From contig JAGBQP010000100.1 of NCBI GenBank assembly GCA_017632825.1, positions 1 through 10,617 on the forward strand: a DNA stretch of 10,617 nt, written 5' to 3'. The DNA comes from Prevotella sp. Its GTDB lineage: Bacteria > Bacteroidota > Bacteroidia > Bacteroidales > Bacteroidaceae. A program made the translations under genes and the position numbers. Positions 1-8,167 of the stretch are shown in pieces (positions within the stretch are counted from its first letter, which is position 1; the number at the start of each line of letters is the position of its first letter). The notes under the pieces were generated by a model, which saw only the letters and a list, made by a program, of their open reading frames with translations, was not told where the DNA came from and made no database searches.

Positions 1-791
1 CCCTGCTTCACCTCATATTTAATGTAGCAGCGTCCCTGTTCGCGCATATCGCGCAGCACCTCCGACAGCACATATTTCAGCGAGTCGTTGCGTACAGCTC
101 GTCGCCTCGGTCCTTCTGGGTCCTCCACCGTTTCGTAGCGGTTATAGCAGATGTCAAACGTCGTACCGTAGAGGTGACACGAGTTCTCCGTTGCATTCTG
201 GTTGAATCCGCGCAGTCGCGCCACATCCTCCTGAGTACGCAGCACGCTGGTCACGATGAACCTGTGCAGGGGCACCCCTTTCACGTACAGACTGTCATAG
301 AACGCCTTGCCGATATCCTCCAGCAAGATGGCAGCCCTCGGCACCAGATAGGGAATGCTCTGGCGCAGGCGGTCCACATGGTAGTAGGGCGATGCGTCTA
401 TATAGACCAGCTCCTTTTTACGCGCCTCCGCATCCTCGCGGTTGCGAACAGGCTTCACGCCCCATTTCTCTGCAGCCAACAGCTGTACCGCGTTTGAGTC
501 GGGAAAACAGCCCTTGAAACTTGGTACGCTCAGTATGCGGTGAGGCTTTGCCGGTTTCTCGATGGTCAGCGGCTTATCTGAATTATCTTGATGGTCTGGG
601 CTTCCTGCAGTTTCCTGGATTTCAAGAACTTCCGGATTATCTGGAGTCAACAGCGTCTCCGCTTTCTCCTGGTCCTCCGAGTTCTCCGTAGCCTCTGTAG
701 CCGCTACGCCAGGAAACACCCAGCGCACCGCCGCCAGCACAAGGACCACTACCACAAAACCCTGCAGATATTTCTTTTTCGTCAATTTCAT
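1..791 (-). CDS. Membrane-anchored DUF5715-type protein with M15 peptidase-like motif, partial (3' end outside window)
   Basis: The gene reads leftward from an ATG at 791 and runs off the window: 263 codons are visible and no stop. The N-terminus is basic (KLTKKK) and followed by a hydrophobic stretch at about residues 10-28, so a signal anchor or uncleaved signal peptide facing the periplasm is likely. Residues 30-85 are acidic, Pro/Thr-rich and probably disordered. The rest is a soluble domain. It contains VTSVLRT (about 180-186) and then S204-x-H206-x2-G209-x3-D213, which matches the SxHxxGxxxD zinc motif of M15 D-Ala-D-Ala peptidases (VanX/VanY/MepA type). The third zinc histidine would lie just past the truncation. 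I associate this architecture with the DUF5715 family of Bacteroidota from memory. A role in cell-wall peptide trimming is an inference; a structural, non-catalytic protein is possible. A TAnnTTTG promoter ends only 4 bases before the ATG, supporting this start. Confidence 0.75.
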   Translation of the reverse strand, partial: MKLTKKKYLQGFVVVVLVLAAVRWVFPGVAATEATENSEDQEKAETLLTPDNPEVLEIQETAGSPDHQDNSDKPLTIEKPAKPHRILSVPSFKGCFPDSNAVQLLAAEKWGVKPVRNREDAEARKKELVYIDASPYYHVDRLRQSIPYLVPRAAILLEDIGKAFYDSLYVKGVPLHRFIVTSVLRTQEDVARLRGFNQNATENSCHLYGTTFDICYNRYETVEDPEGPRRRAVRNDSLKYVLSEVLRDMREQGRCYIKYEVKQ

Positions 792-795
792 TCTG

Positions 796-826
796 CAAAG
801 GTACGAATAAGCGAGAACAATACAAA
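796..826 (-). promoter_or_regulatory. Bacteroidota-type promoter, proximal copy, for the DUF5715 gene
   Basis: On the minus strand TTTG (823-826), 19 bases, then TACCTTTG (796-803) match the Bacteroidota primary-sigma consensus TTTG-N19-TAnnTTTG exactly. The -7 box ends 4 bases before the ATG at 791, so transcripts from it would be leaderless or nearly so. Confidence 0.75.
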
Positions 827-882
827 ACAAAAAAGTTATTTTTTGCTTATATTGTCGAGCGGAAGTACTTTCGACCAAAGGT

Positions 883-912
883 CAAAGGTACGAATAAGCG
901 AGAACAATACAA
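883..912 (-). promoter_or_regulatory. Second, upstream copy of the same promoter
   Basis: TTG (910-912), 19 bases, then TACCTTTG (883-890) on the minus strand. It sits directly after the stop codon of the amidase gene (917-919) and points at the DUF5715 gene. Transcripts from here would carry a leader of roughly 85 bases, unlike those from the proximal copy. The base before TTG is C rather than T, so the -33 box is slightly weaker. Confidence 0.6.
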
Positions 913-916
913 GAGC

Positions 917-1672
917 CTAATCCCTATCGTCAAGCACGCGAAATCGGGAGCGCGCAGCCGAAAGCGCTTCAAAATCAAGCTCAACGGTACAGGCAGCCGG
1001 TTGGCTGGAAGGACACTGGACCAATGTTTCGCCGCGCGAATCACATACCAGGCTTTCGCCGCTATAATGACAGAACTGATCATCGCCAACACGGTTGCAG
1101 CCTATCAGATAACACTGGTTTTCAATGGCTCTGGCACGCGTGAGGATGCGCCAAGGTTGCTGACGGCTCTCGGGCCAGTTGGCGACGCAGATAATGGCAT
1201 CGTACTCCCCTGCCCTGCCATAACGCGCCCAAACGGGAAAGCGAAGATCGTAGCATGTCAGCAACAAGAAGCGGTGTCCCCGCCATTCTGCTATCACCTG
1301 ACGGTCGCCGGCAGTTATAAAACGGTCCTCATGACCATAGGTAAACAGGTGATGCTTATCATATATGGTAACAGCATTTGGAGTGACAAAATATTGACGA
1401 TTATAGTAATGGTCATCCTGCGTTCTGACAGCCAGACTACCACAGATAGCGCAGTCGTTCTCGGCAGCCGCCTGCTTCATCCACCGCAGGGCAACCGACG
1501 ACGATTCATCCTCTGCAATATCATGAGGTTTTGTAGCAAATCCCGTTGCCCACATCTCGGGCAGTACATAAAGGTCTGAACCCGGATTCTCAGTCAGCAT
1601 CTGCTGTGCCCGTTGCACATTCTCAGCAGGGTTGGCCCACTGTATATCGGTTTGAAAAATCGTTACTTTCAT
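917..1672 (-). CDS. yafV: Omega-amidase YafV, nitrilase superfamily
   Basis: A 251-residue carbon-nitrogen hydrolase, full length for the YafV branch. The catalytic triad is visible: Glu39 in LPEMWATGF, Lys106 in YDKHHLF and Cys140 in LTCYDLRFPVW. Family motifs VANWPESR (about 163-170) and RAIENQCYLIGCNRVG follow, closely resembling E. coli YafV as I remember it. Such enzymes hydrolyse the omega-amide of alpha-ketoglutaramate or alpha-ketosuccinamate, releasing ammonia and the 2-oxoacid, thus clearing the product of glutamine or asparagine transaminases in the cytosol. No signal peptide is seen. The ATG at 1672 overlaps the trmN6 stop by 4 bases (ATGA), so the two are co-transcribed and translationally coupled; no functional link between them is evident. 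No hairpin terminator is seen after the stop, so read-through into the DUF5715 gene is possible. Confidence 0.9.
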   Translation of the reverse strand: MKVTIFQTDIQWANPAENVQRAQQMLTENPGSDLYVLPEMWATGFATKPHDIAEDESSSVALRWMKQAAAENDCAICGSLAVRTQDDHYYNRQYFVTPNAVTIYDKHHLFTYGHEDRFITAGDRQVIAEWRGHRFLLLTCYDLRFPVWARYGRAGEYDAIICVANWPESRQQPWRILTRARAIENQCYLIGCNRVGDDQFCHYSGESLVCDSRGETLVQCPSSQPAACTVELDFEALSAARSRFRVLDDRD

Positions 1673-2373
1673 AGATAAAAGTCTTTAGTCAGTTCGTAGT
1701 ACCACTCAGAACGCTTTCCCGGTTCCAGTTCCAGCATGCCTTCCGTCGTTTCCAGTGCGGCGGGATGTTTGGCAAAGGCCAGCAAATAGCGTCGTGGCGC
1801 CTTCCTTGGCGTTGTCTTGATACTGCATTCGCGCGTTTTTGACAGTCCTGCCAGCGATGCCTCGGCCTCCAGCCGTGACTTGCAGTCGAAAGGTATGACC
1901 ACCGACAGTTCGCCTTCGTCAGCGAGCAGTATCGCTGCTGCTGTCATCAGGTCGCGATACGAAAGTGTCGTGGTGTGGCGGGCTACGGTCCGCTGGTCGT
2001 CCGGACAGATGAGGGAGTCATTGAAATAAGGTGGATTACACACGATGGCATCGTATCCAGCTTGCAACGGCAATCCATCCGGCTGACAAATATCGCCCTC
2101 AACAACCGTTATGCGCTGACAGAATGGCGAAGCCGCTACATTTTCGCAAGCCTGACTGACGGCTTCTGAGTCAATATCGATGGCCGTCACCTGAGCCTCA
2201 GGATGTCGCTGTGCCATCATCAAGGCTATAAGCCCCGTTCCTGTCCCTATATCGAGAATACGCTGGCCGCCGTGAGCCCAAGCACCGAGCAGCGTACCGT
2301 CGGTACCCACTTTCATGGCGCAACGTTCCTGTCTGACCACAAACTGCTTGAACTGAAAATAGGCGTTTGACAT
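1669..2373 (-). CDS. trmN6: tRNA1(Val) (adenine(37)-N6)-methyltransferase TrmN6
   Basis: A 234-residue SAM-dependent methyltransferase that methylates N6 of adenine 37 beside the anticodon of a valine tRNA (known for E. coli TrmN6/YfiC). The N-terminus FQFKQFVVRQERCAMKVGTDG is typical of the family. The SAM-binding motif is LDIGTGTG (40-47), the acidic residue of motif II lies in AIDID (64-68), and the adenine-N6 catalytic motif NPPY is at 113-116. The protein ends in ELTKDFYL, also family-like. The frame stays open upstream to an ATG at 2439. I chose the ATG at 2373 because a TACCTTTG promoter lies between the two candidates and the family N-terminus starts here. It is the first gene of a unit with the amidase and is divergent from the RNA methyltransferase at 2469. 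Confidence 0.92.
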   Translation of the reverse strand: MSNAYFQFKQFVVRQERCAMKVGTDGTLLGAWAHGGQRILDIGTGTGLIALMMAQRHPEAQVTAIDIDSEAVSQACENVAASPFCQRITVVEGDICQPDGLPLQAGYDAIVCNPPYFNDSLICPDDQRTVARHTTTLSYRDLMTAAAILLADEGELSVVIPFDCKSRLEAEASLAGLSKTRECSIKTTPRKAPRRYLLAFAKHPAALETTEGMLELEPGKRSEWYYELTKDFYL

Positions 2374-2383
2374 AATCCGGACG

Positions 2384-2415
2384 CAAAGGTAAGCAAAAAC
2401 ACGGTAATCACCAAA
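2384..2415 (-). promoter_or_regulatory. Promoter of trmN6
   Basis: On the minus strand TTTG (2412-2415), 20 bases, TACCTTTG (2384-2391). The -7 box ends 10 bases before the ATG at 2373, implying a very short leader. It lies back to back with the divergent promoter at 2431-2462; the two -33 boxes are about 16 bases apart. Confidence 0.75.
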
Positions 2416-2430
2416 CTTTTCGCACTTACA

Positions 2431-2462
2431 CTTGGCCATTAGCGAAAAAATGGCTAACTTTG
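2431..2462 (+). promoter_or_regulatory. Promoter of the TrmH-family methyltransferase gene
   Basis: TTG (2432-2434), 20 bases, TAACTTTG (2455-2462), six bases before the ATG at 2469. It fits the Bacteroidota consensus with a C in place of the first T of the -33 box. Transcripts would be nearly leaderless. Confidence 0.65.
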
Positions 2463-2468
2463 CAGCGT

Positions 2469-3188
2469 ATGATCAGTAAGAACCAACAGAAACTCATCAG
2501 AGGGCTGGAACTGAAGAAATTCCGCCGGCGCGAACAGCTCTTCGTGGCCGAGGGACCGAAAGTGGTGGGCGACCTCGTGAAGGCCGGCTACACACCACAG
2601 GCACTCTTCTCAACAACAGAACAGCCAGGAGCTCAACTGGTAACCGAGGACGAGCTTCGCCGCATCAGTTTTCTGCAGCATCCCCAACAGGTACTGGCAC
2701 TCTTCCCGTTGCCCGAGCCCGAGCTGGAGCAGCCGCAGCCAGGCAGTCTCTACCTGGCACTTGACGGCGTGCAGGACCCCGGCAACCTGGGTACCATCAT
2801 ACGACTGGCCGACTGGTTTGGCATCGGCACCATCTACTGTAGTGAGGACACCGCCGACGCCTGGGCACCTAAGGTGGTTCAGGCTACGATGGGCAGTATA
2901 GCCCGCGTAAAAGTCATCTACACCAACCTCGGCGAATTACTTGACAACACCACCCTACCCGTTTACGGAACACTGCTTGACGGCAACGACATATATCAGG
3001 AGAAGCTGACGGCTGAGGGCATCATCGTCATGGGCAATGAGGGCAATGGCATTTCGGCTGACATACGGCAGAAAGTGAACAGACGACTGCTCATCCCGTC
3101 GTTCCACAGGGGCGACACCGCCGAGTCGCTCAACGTAGCCATCGCCACAGCTATTACTTGTTCTGAGTTCCGTCGCCGCAACGACTGA
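2469..3188 (+). CDS. SpoU/TrmH-family RNA 2'-O-ribose methyltransferase
   Basis: A 239-residue SPOUT-class methyltransferase. The N-terminal part (about 1-85; KLIRGLELKKFRRREQLFVAEG) matches the substrate-binding domain of RlmB-like enzymes. The C-terminal trefoil-knot domain shows all three SpoU motifs: GVQDPGNLGTIIRLADWFG (about 100-118, with Asn106 and the catalytic-type Arg112), IIVMGNEGNGIS (185-196) and IPSFHRGDTAESLNVAIATAI (209-229). These enzymes methylate a ribose 2'-OH in rRNA or tRNA with SAM; the exact target nucleotide cannot be read from sequence, so no symbol is given. The ATG at 2469 is preferred to an in-frame TTG at 2460, because that TTG lies inside the -7 box. It is divergent from trmN6, another RNA methyltransferase. 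The next gene has its own promoter. Confidence 0.9.
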   Translation: MISKNQQKLIRGLELKKFRRREQLFVAEGPKVVGDLVKAGYTPQALFSTTEQPGAQLVTEDELRRISFLQHPQQVLALFPLPEPELEQPQPGSLYLALDGVQDPGNLGTIIRLADWFGIGTIYCSEDTADAWAPKVVQATMGSIARVKVIYTNLGELLDNTTLPVYGTLLDGNDIYQEKLTAEGIIVMGNEGNGISADIRQKVNRRLLIPSFHRGDTAESLNVAIATAITCSEFRRRND

Positions 3189-3202
3189 TTTTGCTCAAAC
3201 AT

Positions 3203-3234
3203 TTTGGCAGTCTGCGTTTTTTTTTGTACCTTTG
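3203..3234 (+). promoter_or_regulatory. Promoter of the ABC-F gene
   Basis: TTTG (3203-3206), 20 bases including a run of Ts, TACCTTTG (3227-3234). The ATG at 3268 is 33 bases downstream, giving an AT-rich leader without a Shine-Dalgarno sequence. Confidence 0.75.
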
Positions 3235-3261
3235 TCGCCGCTAATAATAATTAAGGTATAA

Positions 3262-4881
<1,620 letters not shown>

Positions 4882-4883
4882 TT

Positions 4884-4899
4884 TGGCACATTATTTGCT
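4884..4899 (+). promoter_or_regulatory. Candidate sigma-54 (-24/-12) promoter for grpE-dnaJ-folC
   Basis: TGGCAC (4884-4889), five bases, TTGCT (4895-4899) match the RpoN consensus TGGCAC-N5-TTGCW at every position, with the GG and GC dinucleotides exactly ten bases apart. It begins three bases after the ABC-F stop codon. Counting the C at 4898 as -12 puts the transcription start near 4910, 25 bases before the grpE ATG. No good TAnnTTTG box and no CIRCE inverted repeat were seen in the same 53-base spacer. The activator and its binding site are unknown. Confidence 0.6.
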
Positions 4900-4934
4900 A
4901 CTTAACTGGCAAAAACTAATTAAACACTGTTATC

Positions 4935-5513
4935 ATGGAAGAAAAAGATATCAACAAGGAAGAGGAGGAAGTACTGAATCAGGAGAATACCGAGAATCAG
5001 GAAGAACAGGAGAACAAGGATACAGCAGACACTCAGGACGCCGGCGAAACAGCTGAGGAGAAAGACCCGCTGCAGGCTGCACAGGACGAGATTGAGGAAC
5101 TGAAGACTCAACTGCTCTACAAGGCAGCCGAGTTCGACAACTACCGCAAGCGCACACTGAAAGAGCGTACAGAGCTGATTCTGAACGGCGGAGAAAAAGT
5201 TATTTCTGCCATTCTTCCCGTTATCGACGATATGGAGCGTGCTATTGAAAATGGCACAAAGACCGATGACCCGGAGGTGTTGCGCGAAGGTATGACACTC
5301 ATCCACCAGAAGTTCGTGAAGATTCTGGAGAGCCAGGGAGTGAGCGTCATCGAAACAGCCGAAGCCGACTTCGACACCGATATCCATGAGGCCGTTGCGA
5401 TGGTTCCTGGAATGGGCGATGACAAGAAAGGTAAGGTCATCGACTGCCTGCAGAAGGGCTACAAGCTCAATGACAAAGTCATTCGTCATGCCAAAGTGGC
5501 AGTTGGACAATAA
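4935..5513 (+). CDS. grpE: GrpE, nucleotide exchange factor of DnaK
   Basis: A 192-residue co-chaperone that releases ADP from DnaK, letting the folding cycle restart; it works as a dimer in the cytosol. Residues 1-45 are very rich in Glu, Gln, Asp and Asn and probably disordered. A helix or coiled coil follows (about 46-85, including [18 protein letters not shown], the most conserved stretch of the family). Then come the helical bundle ([11 protein letters not shown], 95-105) and the C-terminal beta domain. This ends in the family signature at 168-190 ([23 protein letters not shown]), except that it is usually preceded by a bulkier hydrophobic stretch. dnaJ follows after 47 bases in the same direction, so an operon is likely; dnaK is not in the window. 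A sigma-54-like promoter lies just upstream. Confidence 0.96.
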   Translation: MEEKDINKEEEEVLNQENTENQEEQENKDTADTQDAGETAEEKDPLQAAQDEIEELKTQLLYKAAEFDNYRKRTLKERTELILNGGEKVISAILPVIDDMERAIENGTKTDDPEVLREGMTLIHQKFVKILESQGVSVIETAEADFDTDIHEAVAMVPGMGDDKKGKVIDCLQKGYKLNDKVIRHAKVAVGQ

Positions 5514-5560
5514 TTTCGCTTGAAGTACGTATTGAGATTAAGAATAGTGACAATCGACAA

Positions 5561-6724
5561 ATGGCACAGAAAAGAGACTACTATGAAGTGCTGGGCGTAA
5601 GCAAAGGCGCTTCAGAAGACGAAATCAAGAAGGCTTATCGAAAGATAGCCATCAAATATCACCCCGACCGTAATCCCGGCGACAAGGAAGCCGAAGAAAA
5701 GTTCAAGGAGGCTGCCGAGGCCTACGACGTCCTGCACGACCCGAAGAAGCGACAGAACTACGACCAGTTCGGCTTCAACGGACCAATGGGCGGCGATGGC
5801 GGATTCGGCGGATTCGGCGGCGCGTCGATGAATATGGACGACATTTTCTCAATGTTCGGTGATATCTTCGGCGGTCACGGCTTCGGCGGCTTCGGCGGTG
5901 GCGGCGGACAGCGTCGTCCACAGCAGTACCGCGGTAGTGACCTTCGCTTAAAGGTTCGCCTGACACTGGAAGAAATCAACCAGGGCGTCACCAAGAAATT
6001 CAAAGTACGCAAAGACATCACTTGCAGTCACTGTAAGGGTTCAGGCGCTGAGGCTGGAAGCGAACGAGAGCAGTGTCCTACTTGTCACGGAACGGGATAC
6101 ATCAGTCACACAACCCAAAGCATTTTTGGCATGATGCAGACGCAAGGCGTTTGCCCCACTTGCGGAGGCGAAGGTACCGTCATTAAGAACAAGTGCCACG
6201 AGTGTCACGGCGAAGGTGTGGTCAAAGGCGAAGAGGTTGTTGAGATTAAGATACCCGCTGGCGTAGCCGAAGGTATGGTCGTCAACGTGCCCGGCAAGGG
6301 CAATGCCGGTCGTCGCAATGGTGTCAACGGCGACATTCAGGTGTTTATAGAAGAAGAGCCGCACGAGCTGTTTGTTCGCGATGGTAACAACTTGATATAC
6401 AACCTGCTGCTCGATTTCCCTACCGCAGCACTTGGAGGCGAAGTAGAGATACCCACCATCGAAGGTACCAAACTGCGCGTCAAGATTGACAGCGGTACAC
6501 AACCAGGCAAAACCCTCCGTTTGCGCGGAAAAGGTCTGCCCGCCGTTCAAGGTTATGGCAGCGGAAAGGGAGACCTGATTGTCAACATCAGCGTCTATGT
6601 TCCCAAAACGCTCAGTCGCGAGGAGAAGGAAGCGCTGCAGCGATTCAAGGACAGCGACAACTTCAAAGGCGACAAGCAGACGAAGGACACCATCTTCCAG
6701 CGATTCAAGAACTACTTCAACTAA
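5561..6724 (+). CDS. dnaJ: DnaJ (Hsp40) chaperone
   Basis: A 387-residue type I Hsp40 that delivers unfolded proteins to DnaK and stimulates its ATPase. Domains in order: J domain about 5-70 with His34-Pro35-Asp36 in YHPDRN; Gly/Phe-rich linker about 71-117, notably long in GGFGG-type repeats; substrate-binding domain with four zinc-binding CxxCxGxG motifs at Cys155/158, Cys172/175, Cys198/201 and Cys212/215; then the C-terminal beta domains and dimerisation tail. All eight cysteines are present. It follows grpE by 47 bases and precedes folC by 20 bases, with no promoter of the usual type recognised between them, so co-transcription with grpE is probable. Confidence 0.97.
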   Translation: MAQKRDYYEVLGVSKGASEDEIKKAYRKIAIKYHPDRNPGDKEAEEKFKEAAEAYDVLHDPKKRQNYDQFGFNGPMGGDGGFGGFGGASMNMDDIFSMFGDIFGGHGFGGFGGGGGQRRPQQYRGSDLRLKVRLTLEEINQGVTKKFKVRKDITCSHCKGSGAEAGSEREQCPTCHGTGYISHTTQSIFGMMQTQGVCPTCGGEGTVIKNKCHECHGEGVVKGEEVVEIKIPAGVAEGMVVNVPGKGNAGRRNGVNGDIQVFIEEEPHELFVRDGNNLIYNLLLDFPTAALGGEVEIPTIEGTKLRVKIDSGTQPGKTLRLRGKGLPAVQGYGSGKGDLIVNISVYVPKTLSREEKEALQRFKDSDNFKGDKQTKDTIFQRFKNYFN

Positions 6725-6744
6725 ACCGATAATTGTAAATCGCC

Positions 6745-8061
6745 ATGACGTACGAAGACATTACACAGTATCTGTTTAAGCAGACGGCCAACTACGAGCA
6801 GCAAGGCAAGAAAGGCTACAAAGAGGGACTGCAGAACATGCTTGCACTGGATGAACACGACGGTCATCCACATCAGCAGTTTAAGTCCATACACGTAGCC
6901 GGAACCAACGGTAAGGGCTCATGCTCGCACATGTTGGCAGCCATATTGCAACGGGCAGGTTACCGTGTAGGTCTCTATACGTCGCCACACCTGGTGGACT
7001 TCAGCGAACGCATTCGCATCAACGGCAAGCCAATCAATCGGGAGTATGTTGTCAACTATGTAGAGAAAAATCGCGGACTGTTCGAGTCCCTCGGCGCTAC
7101 GTTCTTTGAGATAACGACCGCGATGGCCTTTAAGTACTTTGCCGAAAACAACGTTGACATCGCCATCATCGAGGTGGGACTGGGTGGCCGTCTGGACAGT
7201 ACGAATATCATCACGCCAGTCGTCTCGCTCATCACCAACATCAGTCTTGACCATACAGACATGCTGGGTTCTACACTCGAGCAGATAGCTATGGAGAAGG
7301 CGGGTATTATAAAGAAAGGTGTACCCGTAGTCATTGGCGAAACAACACCCGAGACAAAACCCGTATTCGAAGCTATGGCTCAGGAGATGGATGCGCCCAT
7401 CATATTTGCTGACGAAGACCCGGAGGTGGCTTCTTACGAAGGACTGTCAGACGGAGGATACCGATACACAACGCATCATCTGGGAGTTATCGATTGTGAA
7501 CTCAGCGGTAACTATCAACTCAAGAACATGAACACCATGCTACCAGTACTCAACGAACTCATGAAGTTGGGATATCTGGTAGCCTGCAAAGATCCCAAAT
7601 ACCAAGCTGCCGTCAACAAAGAGCTGAATGATGCCCTGACACAAGTCTGCCGTCTGACCGGATTACTCGGACGCTGGCAAACCGTAAGACGGAATCCGAC
7701 AGTCATCTGCGATACCGGACATAACATCGGCGGATGGGAATACTTAGGCAAGCAGTTGTCACAGATTGTCTGCAACCAGAGGCGTATCGTGTTCGGCATA
7801 CTCGAAGACAAAGACATTTTTGGAGTGATGTCGCATCTGCCAAAAGACGCCATCTACTATTTCTGTCGTCCAAGCAGTCCTCGTGCCCTGCCCGAGCAGT
7901 CGGTCCAGCTCATCGGCCAGCAAATAGGACTTCACGGAAACACCTATCCCTCTGTCAGTGAGGCTTATGAGGCCGCCATCAATGAAGCCGAAGAGGACGA
8001 TTTCATCTTCGTTGGAGGCAGCTCTTATGTGGTGGCAGATTTCTTAAAATCCATCCTTTAG
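6745..8061 (+). CDS. folC: Dihydrofolate synthase / folylpolyglutamate synthase
   Basis: A 438-residue Mur-ligase-family enzyme that adds glutamate to dihydropteroate and/or to tetrahydrofolate polyglutamates using ATP. Visible motifs: P-loop GTNGKGS (53-59), YTSPHLVDFSERI (78-90), EVGLGGRLDSTN (143-154) and SLDHTDMLG (167-175) followed by EKAGIIK (184-190), which carries the conserved lysine region. Then LGRW (308-311), CDTGHN (322-327, equivalent to the DGAHN motif) and a C-terminal GGSSYVVADFL (424-434). Length is normal. Whether it has both activities or only one cannot be told. It starts 20 bases after dnaJ and probably shares that transcript, an odd pairing of folate metabolism with chaperones that may only reflect gene order. 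Confidence 0.93.
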   Translation: MTYEDITQYLFKQTANYEQQGKKGYKEGLQNMLALDEHDGHPHQQFKSIHVAGTNGKGSCSHMLAAILQRAGYRVGLYTSPHLVDFSERIRINGKPINREYVVNYVEKNRGLFESLGATFFEITTAMAFKYFAENNVDIAIIEVGLGGRLDSTNIITPVVSLITNISLDHTDMLGSTLEQIAMEKAGIIKKGVPVVIGETTPETKPVFEAMAQEMDAPIIFADEDPEVASYEGLSDGGYRYTTHHLGVIDCELSGNYQLKNMNTMLPVLNELMKLGYLVACKDPKYQAAVNKELNDALTQVCRLTGLLGRWQTVRRNPTVICDTGHNIGGWEYLGKQLSQIVCNQRRIVFGILEDKDIFGVMSHLPKDAIYYFCRPSSPRALPEQSVQLIGQQIGLHGNTYPSVSEAYEAAINEAEEDDFIFVGGSSYVVADFLKSIL

Positions 8062-8074
8062 GTGTTTTTAACAC
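8062..8074. other. Small inverted repeat just after the folC stop
   Basis: GTGTT-TTT-AACAC forms a 5-bp stem with a 3-base loop directly after the folC stop codon. A six-T run follows only about 12 bases later (8085-8090), so it is a weak terminator candidate at best. The rest of the 106-base spacer to galM is T-rich and holds the possible gal promoter. Confidence 0.25.
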
Positions 8075-8102
8075 TCGGCTAAACGTTTTTTCCGCTGTTT
8101 CA

Positions 8103-8134
8103 TTCGTTTGTTTGGTTTATTTTTTGTTACTTTG
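8103..8134 (+). promoter_or_regulatory. Possible promoter of galM-galK
   Basis: TTACTTTG at 8127-8134 differs from TAnnTTTG at one base. A weak -33 box TTCG (8103-8106) lies 20 bases upstream; a better TTTG at 8107-8110 is only 16 bases away. The ATG at 8168 is 33 bases downstream. The imperfect boxes may mean that an activator is needed. No operator palindrome was recognised. Confidence 0.45.
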
Positions 8135-8167
8135 TAGGCAAATACTATCAACTTAAAGCGAATTGAT

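Larger units (their letters stand above)
796..912. repeat. 30-bp perfect direct repeat (796-825 and 883-912), 87 bp apart
   Basis: The same 30 bases occur at 796-825 and 883-912 without a mismatch and in the same orientation; the 57 bases between are not duplicated. On the minus strand each copy starts at the TTG of a -33 box and ends at the last G of a TACCTTTG -7 box, so the repeated unit is exactly promoter-sized. The intervening piece includes GTCGA (854-858) and TCGAC (871-875) flanking the palindrome AAGTACTT (863-870), able to form a bulged hairpin, and GACC-aaa-GGTC at 873-883. It may be part of a dispersed genomic element. Confidence 0.85.

Noticed and set aside
588..920. Open frame with a repeated KVRISENNT peptide on the plus strand
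   Set aside because: The peptide repeat is only the translation of the 30-bp duplicated promoter; the remainder is antisense to the DUF5715 gene.
1001..1579. 192-codon open frame on the plus strand opposite the amidase
   Set aside because: It is fully antisense to an enzyme with an intact catalytic triad and shows no domain of its own.
2374..2439. N-terminal extension of trmN6 to an upstream ATG
   Set aside because: The extension would run through the trmN6 promoter and part of the divergent promoter, and the family N-terminus begins at the later ATG.
2460..2468. TTG start for the SpoU methyltransferase
   Set aside because: The TTG is part of the TAACTTTG -7 box; the ATG at 2469 gives the usual family start.
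4882..4934. CIRCE (HrcA) operator or a standard TAnnTTTG promoter before grpE
   Set aside because: No TTAGCACTC-type inverted repeat is present, and the nearest TA-containing octamer (TAACTGGC, 4903-4910) matches the consensus poorly.
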